From Hypsibius dujardini (lineage: Eukaryota > Tardigrada > Eutardigrada > Parachela > Hypsibiidae): a DNA stretch of 35,266 nt. Each line of letters opens with the position of its first letter. Position 1 is the stretch's first letter. Made by a program: the position numbers and the translations under genes. The notes under the pieces were generated by a model. That model searched no databases and was not told where the DNA came from. It saw only the letters and a program-made list of their open reading frames with translations. The DNA lies in assembly GCA_001579985.1 (NCBI GenBank), contig LRSR01013312.1:37501-72766 (forward strand), read 5' to 3'. Of this stretch, positions 30,359 through 35,266 are shown one piece after another.

Positions 30359-30558
30359 TTGCACTCATGTTTTATGCGATTTTGGTGCATTTTCCCCACC
30401 ACGCCTTTTTCAGTATTTTATCATTTTCTGCTGTACTCTTGCCGTGGTTTTTTCAAGTTTATGCAGCTAATTTTGAATCGGTTGCCGGTAGTTTTATCCA
30501 AAGTTTTACGGGATCCTTTTGGATCTAAATCATTTTCCCAGCCTGAGTTATCGGGAAA

Positions 30559-32029
30559 ATGAAATTACTGAACTTATTTCACACCATCGGCTTAGTTGTC
30601 GCAATTTCGAGTGAATCGGTGGTCACGCTGAACGTGACCTTCTTCCTGCACTTACCGTACGATGGTTCGCCGTATAGCGATGAGTTCCTTCAGCCGGCCA
30701 TCACAATGGCCTTCAACTATTTGAAGGTTCGAATACAGTTTTTGTCACGTTTACCACAAAGTTGTTTCTCTATCCACTGAACGGGAATCTAGTTGTGAAT
30801 TTACTTGCCATATACATAGGAGCGGTACAACGGAACGGAGTATAGCATCCAAACGCAGCGGCAGGTCTTTCCGTCGATCTACCGCTGTGATCAGGCCCTG
30901 GCGGTGATTAGCCAGATTGCAGCTCAGTACTTTTTCGAACTGGTGGAAGGTCATCCCGATACTGCATCGATTGTGTTTGTTACAGGTACCGTCTTTATCT
31001 GGTAGTTTCATTAGTTTTCCTGCCAATGTTGCCCTTATGGTATTCTAGGGTGCACGGAAGTGATGGCATATACCGCGGATTTCACAAGAGGTTGGTGTCC
31101 TACAGCCCGCATGATAAGCCTGAATGTCTGTCTCTTTGTCTATCTGCCTGTCTGTATGTATGTCTGTCAGTCTGTATGTCTGTATGCCTGTATCCGTCTA
31201 TATCTCTGTATGTCTGCTCTTTGTCTGTGTATTTGTGTGTCAGTGGGTTTGTCTGTCAGCCTGCCTGTCTGCCTGCCTATGTGACTGTCTGTCTGTCCGA
31301 CTGCTTACGTTTTTTGATATTTTCGTTTCGTGTTTTTATTATATTTTTCAGAAGCGAATGTTCTTTTGGTAACAAGGTATATATTCTTTTTAAGAGCAGA
31401 ACTGCGTCCGGTTTCGGTTTGGTTCACAGTTCCTTGTCTTTATTTTTTAGCGCCGGATCAGAGAGCGCCTTGGATGACAAGCAACGCGCACCGACTTTGG
31501 TGCGGTTCGGCGCCTATCAGGCATCGGATGTCGCGAGCTGTGTTGTATCAGTCCTATTGCGACACTCCTGGTACCATGTTACCCTGTTTGTGGACAACGT
31601 TGACGGCTACTATGCGGACGTCGGCACCAATCTGAATTACATTCTAAAACCGGAAGACGGCTTCACCAATCTCCTTATTTCGTACGATTCGACGACCGGA
31701 AACGAGTCGAGTCTGCCGTTGGCTCTCATGCTCGCAAAACGCGCGTCAAGGGGTTGGTATCTGAATGCAAAACGCAGCCTAGTAAACCCCGATGGTACGA
31801 TGACTGTTCCTGTTTCCAGTGATACTGCTGGTTTCTCCAATGTCGCATACGCGAATCATTTTGGTAACGAGATACAGTAAAGCGATAGCCAGTTGAAATC
31901 TGTCTGTCTATATGGTTGTCTGTTTGGGTGTTTATCTTGTCTATCTGTCTGCCTGTCCGTCTATTTGTATGTCCGTCTCTCTGTATGTCTTTCTGTATGT
32001 CTGTATGTCTCTCTGTATGTCTGTCTGTA

Positions 32030-32096
<67 letters not shown>

Positions 32097-33602
32097 TTGT
32101 CTGTATATCTGCCTGCCTGTCTGTCTGTCTACATGCCTAGGCGTGTGTGGCTGTCTGTCTGTTTATCTGCTTTTTGTATGTTGATTTGCGCCCCTGCCTC
32201 TCTTTTGTCTGGCTACTGTCTATCTGGCTGATACAACGTAGAGCATACAATAACTTATGCCACTTACCGTTGAAATTGTAATTGTTATGTATGTTTCGTT
32301 ATGCAGGCCACAGCAGCACAATTCGGAATGGCCAACGGGGATTTCGTCTACATTGCAACTTGGCCATTTCAACATCCCTCCTACGGCAACTTATCTTGGG
32401 AATACTTCGATAAATACGACCTCGTAAGCACTTACTATAATATGCAAATTCGAAAGAAATTCAGGGCCTTTCCATTCTTCAGATAGCGAAGGAGGCTTTC
32501 CGATCCGTCTTAATCATCACTCCACAGAAGCCTACTGAGGCAAAGCTTCGAGAAATTCAAGCAACTAGACACTTATCCCCACTTGAAATGGTACGATCGG
32601 GCACTAGGTGTTTAGCTGCTTGGTGTCGATGACTCGTGAATTGCACATTCCTAGCTTTGTCCCATGGATATCCCATTTTGTAGGCGAACTTTCAGAACAA
32701 TCCTCATGTTCTGGATACGTTCATTGCGTTAATTGTGGCAGCAGAGGTTCGTGTGTGTTTTCTATCATTTCCTTTGTTCGATCGGTCACCCTCTTGGTTC
32801 GTTCGGTGGCTTGTCCATCGGCCCTAATAAAGTACTCGAATTTATACCCAATTCGTGTTGATCATATTTCGGGTAGGTGGTGGTCAATGCATCCCGAGGC
32901 AACAAAAACAGCGACTACCGAAACGGGGCGGTCTTGGCGAGTTACTTCAGGAACAAAAGTTTCGACACCGTCGCGGGAACTGTCGAAATGGACGGAGACG
33001 GAGATAAATTTTCGCATTACAGTTTACTATCATTTGACGCCTGCATGGGTCAGTTTCGGGAGGCGTTCGTTTACTATCCTTTGGTGAATTCTCTCATTCC
33101 TACCCCCGGTTGGAAGATTGCGTGGCCAGGACATTCAAAGCGGCCACCAGTCGACGTCCCCCTTTGCGGCTTTCTGAATGAAAATCCGATATGTCAACCA
33201 GGTAAGTCTGCGGGTCTGGTGGTTTATTTGGCCATCTGTTGTTCTGTGCGTCTATTTCAATGTCTGTTGGCTTGTTCCTCGGTTTGTTTATCTGGCTGTC
33301 TGTGTATATGTCTATCTGTATATCTCTGTGTCTGCGTGTCCGTCCGTCCGTCTGTCTGTCTGTTTGTCTGTCTATCAGTTTCTCTGTCTATCTGTCTCTC
33401 TGTCTCTCTGTCTCTCTGTCTCTCTGTCTCTCTGTCTCGTCTGCTCTGTCTGTCTGTCTGTCTCTCTGTCTCTCTGTCTGTCTGTCTGTCTCTCTGTCTC
33501 TCTGTTTGTCTCTCTCTCTGTCTGTCTGTCTCTCTGTCTCTCTGTCTGTCTGTCTGTCTGTCTCTCTGTCTCTCTGTTTGTCTCTCTCTCTGTCTGTCTG
33601 TT

Positions 33603-33634
<32 letters not shown>

Positions 33635-34134
33635 GTCGTGTTTATCCGCCTGTATCTGACTGTGCTCTTGTCAGTTCGTGTAATTGACTGCTTCTGTAAT
33701 GCATTAGTGCAGTCCGTCTCTGTTCGCCTGTTTAATCTTAAATTACTCACTAGTGTATTGGACTTCTGTGTGTATTGTTTAACAGTGGAACATGGAATCA
33801 GTCTCGGGATACTATGGATGCTGGGCGTGCTGTTCGTGATACCACTTATAGTCATCTATCTTCACCGCAGGTATGTGTGTTCTTGCAGAGAAAACGTCTT
33901 TCCAAATCGCCAAACAGGCAGACCATGCCGGTAATCCCTTATTTCAGGCATCGACGTCAGGAATCAGACCAAGTGTTTGCGCAGTGGGTTCTCAACGCTG
34001 ACGACCTGAGACCGTGTTTCTCATCCTCCACCTGGACTCGAAGGGCAACGCTGCCACGCCGAGAAATGTTAACCAAGCGGCAACTCCAGGAGAGCCTCAG
34101 CCTCCCCGGATACGCCTACACCTACTGGTCGTGA
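30559..34134 (+). CDS. Receptor B: NPR-C-like natriuretic peptide receptor
   Basis: Exons: 30559-30726, 30820-30985, 31049-31094 (donor uncertain), 31451-31752, 31820-31863, 32307-32423, 32483-32590, 32684-32746, 32877-33201, 33786-33870 and 33948-34134; about 536 residues. A short signal peptide (MKLLNLFHTIGLVVAISSES) precedes an ANF-receptor-type domain: AITMAFNYLK, CTEVMAYTADF, APTLVRFGAYQASDVASCVV, AKEAFRSVLIIT, NGAVLASYFRNKSFDTVAGT. One TM helix (LGILWMLGVLFVIPLIVIYL) is followed by a basic 62-residue tail with FAQWVLNADDLRPC, ending YTYWS and stop. No kinase-homology or cyclase domain follows; the next gene is convergent. Eight internal splice sites match receptor A in position and phase. 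Relative to A, B has one extra intron near the start and lacks two later ones. Probable plasma-membrane peptide receptor of NPR-C layout. Confidence 0.8.
31118..31300. repeat. (TCTG)n tract at the receptor B exon 3 donor
   Basis: TCTG units start within a few bases of where the homologous donor is expected and fill the first half of intron 3. Confidence 0.85.
31896..32230. repeat. (TCTG)n tract in receptor B intron 5
   Basis: TCTG/TATG/TTTG units, pure over about 32020-32095, fill the intron between the 44-bp exon and the next. Confidence 0.9.
33225..33655. repeat. (TCTG)n / (TCTC)n tract in receptor B intron 9
   Basis: A 430-bp compound tract in the intron before the TM exon, the same intron that carries TCTG repeats in receptor A. 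Confidence 0.9.
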
Positions 34135-34211
34135 GTCGTGACATATCGCTAGCTCTTTAAGTTTCGCAGAGAATCCAGACGTTCCATTATTCATTCATTT
34201 CTCCAATTTGT

Positions 34212-34257
34212 TTTATTTAAAAATTAATAAATTGCAACAACAGATCTCAGTAATAAA
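34212..34257. terminator. Overlapping convergent polyadenylation signals
   Basis: AATAAA for the plus strand occurs at 34226-34231 and 34252-34257 (92 and 118 bp after the receptor B stop). AATAAA for the minus strand lies at 34217-34212, 155 bp after the kelch gene stop. The two transcripts would overlap or end within about 50 bp of each other. Confidence 0.6.
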
Positions 34258-34371
34258 TTACGGGTCATTAAGGCACGCACAAAATCTGCTGCGAAGGAAG
34301 TTCCAACAGCTGTACAACGTGAGCAAAATTGTGGGAAAAAAATATTCAAAAATTACATACAATGTAAAAAA

Positions 34372-35228
34372 CTATGGGCATATTTCAAGCGTTTTAATTC
34401 GCATTAATCGTTTCGCGGCGGTGAGCGGTAATTCATCACTTTCCCCGCCGATTAACAACAGCTGAAACTTCGCAGTCGGTTTCACCAGCGCGGGTGACGT
34501 CGGCGGTGGTGGCGGAGGTGCAATTCGACCCGGAATTAAACCTTGCCTGGAGGTATCCGCAACGAAAATAACGTCATCTCTCTCGCTTGGTTCAACGGAG
34601 CCGGTTCGAGCCAGCACTCCAAGTTCGATGCCGGTCTCTCCCTGTCCATTGTCTGTGCGGAGGTGTTCCACATTGGTCAGTGATCGCATCGAGGCGCGAT
34701 TCCGTTCCTCCGACTTGAGCTTCTTCGACTTGTCTTTGGCCCGCTTTTCCGACGAAGCGGAGAGATTTCGTACAACTTTTCGGCTGCTGCTGCTGCTGCC
34801 GGGGACGACTTCCATTTCGATGGCTTCATTATCGTAGGAATACTGGGAGAGTTGAGTGTCTGGAATGAGGTACTCGTGTGAGTCACTGCGAATGTAGGGT
34901 TCGCAGGTGTTGGTGAAGTGGTTTTCCGCCAAGAGGAAGGGCGTGGTCGATGTGACGCCGTCTACCATGTCGGTGGCGGTATGCGTCAATGTCGATGATG
35001 ACGGAGGCAGGGCTTGGGCAATGTGGTGGGAAAGGAGGCATGGTTCGGACAGATGGATTTTCGTCCAGATTTCACTAGAGAAGTTGAAGCTCCACATGTC
35101 CCCGAGGAGACGTTGATCACTTTGGCCGCCGTGGATGTAAAGGCAGCCGGCAGAGATGGCGGCCGAGTGACCATGACGGGCTGGGGGAATTCGACCGGGG
35201 GTCGTGATTCTGGACCATTTCTTTCGAC
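34372..35228 (-). CDS. Kelch-repeat protein, last exon
   Basis: Opening after an acceptor (CATAG at 35233-35229), the exon gives 284 codons to TAG at 34374-34372. It starts with a kelch-type blade: PARHGHSAAISAGCLYIHGG, then DMWSFNFSSEIWTKI. About 190 residues of low-complexity sequence follow (Ser runs, a Lys/Arg-rich stretch EKRAKDKSKKLKSEERNR, a run of seven prolines). A strand-like FQLLLIGGESDE lies near the C-terminus. The remaining blades must be encoded beyond 35266. The blade motif resembles several kelch families that use PPARxGH...LYxxGG, and I cannot choose among them. Convergent with receptor B. Confidence 0.65.
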
Positions 35229-35266
35229 CTATGAGTAGGATCGGTTAGATCCATAGTCAATTTAGT

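Noticed and set aside
29556-33934. Long Cys/Val/Leu/Ser-rich frames on both strands (for example 33239-33934)
   Set aside because: They are translations of TCTG/CAGA microsatellites inside introns and have no independent start or motif.

Overview
The window is eukaryotic nuclear DNA from an invertebrate animal. Coding sequence is split by GT-AG introns of about 30 bp to 3.8 kb, most exons are shorter than 350 bp, AATAAA signals follow some genes, and the spacers carry microsatellites and short DNA transposons. The gene content is metazoan: rhodopsin-like 7TM receptors, natriuretic-peptide-receptor-type proteins, a TMEM272-like protein and a kelch protein. A small ecdysozoan such as a tardigrade would fit the divergent, expanded receptor genes, but nothing here proves the species.

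Layout. 754-1297 (-): first coding exon of a 7TM receptor, with a 147-bp hAT-type MITE next to it at 555-701. 2200-3500 (-): pieces of a lipase-class-3-like gene broken by an in-frame stop. 3740-4326 (+): a decayed STE-type protein kinase. 5805-7051 (+): a complete two-exon 7TM receptor. Its 3' end lies in a dispersed repeat that was later split by a 1.37-kb TIR transposon (7203-8568); an uninterrupted copy of the repeat is at 23046-23423. 10383-10706 (+): a lone, frameshifted first exon of a receptor. 12065-21792 (+): receptor A, reconstructed as 12 exons and 550 codons. Its large introns 2 and 3 carry at least five inverted-repeat elements and several minisatellites. 22300-28800 is repeat-rich spacer with a truncated FLYWCH/MULE transposase (24733-25841), an unrecognised broken gene (26423-26900) and a stray copy of receptor A's intron 10 plus the start of its TM exon (27440-27630). 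28833-30272 (+): a four-exon TMEM272-like membrane protein. 30559-34134 (+): receptor B, 11 exons and about 536 codons. 34372-35228 (-): last exon of a kelch-repeat gene, convergent with receptor B.

The main result is the pair of natriuretic-peptide-receptor-like genes. Both encode an extracellular ANF-receptor ligand-binding domain, one transmembrane helix and a short cytoplasmic tail of 47 to 62 residues. Neither shows a kinase-homology or guanylate cyclase domain, so their architecture matches vertebrate NPR-C (the clearance receptor). Eight splice sites are shared in position and phase, although four other introns differ. With two further fragments, the window holds traces of four copies, which points to local duplication and decay of this family. 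Ligands and signalling partners cannot be read from the DNA.
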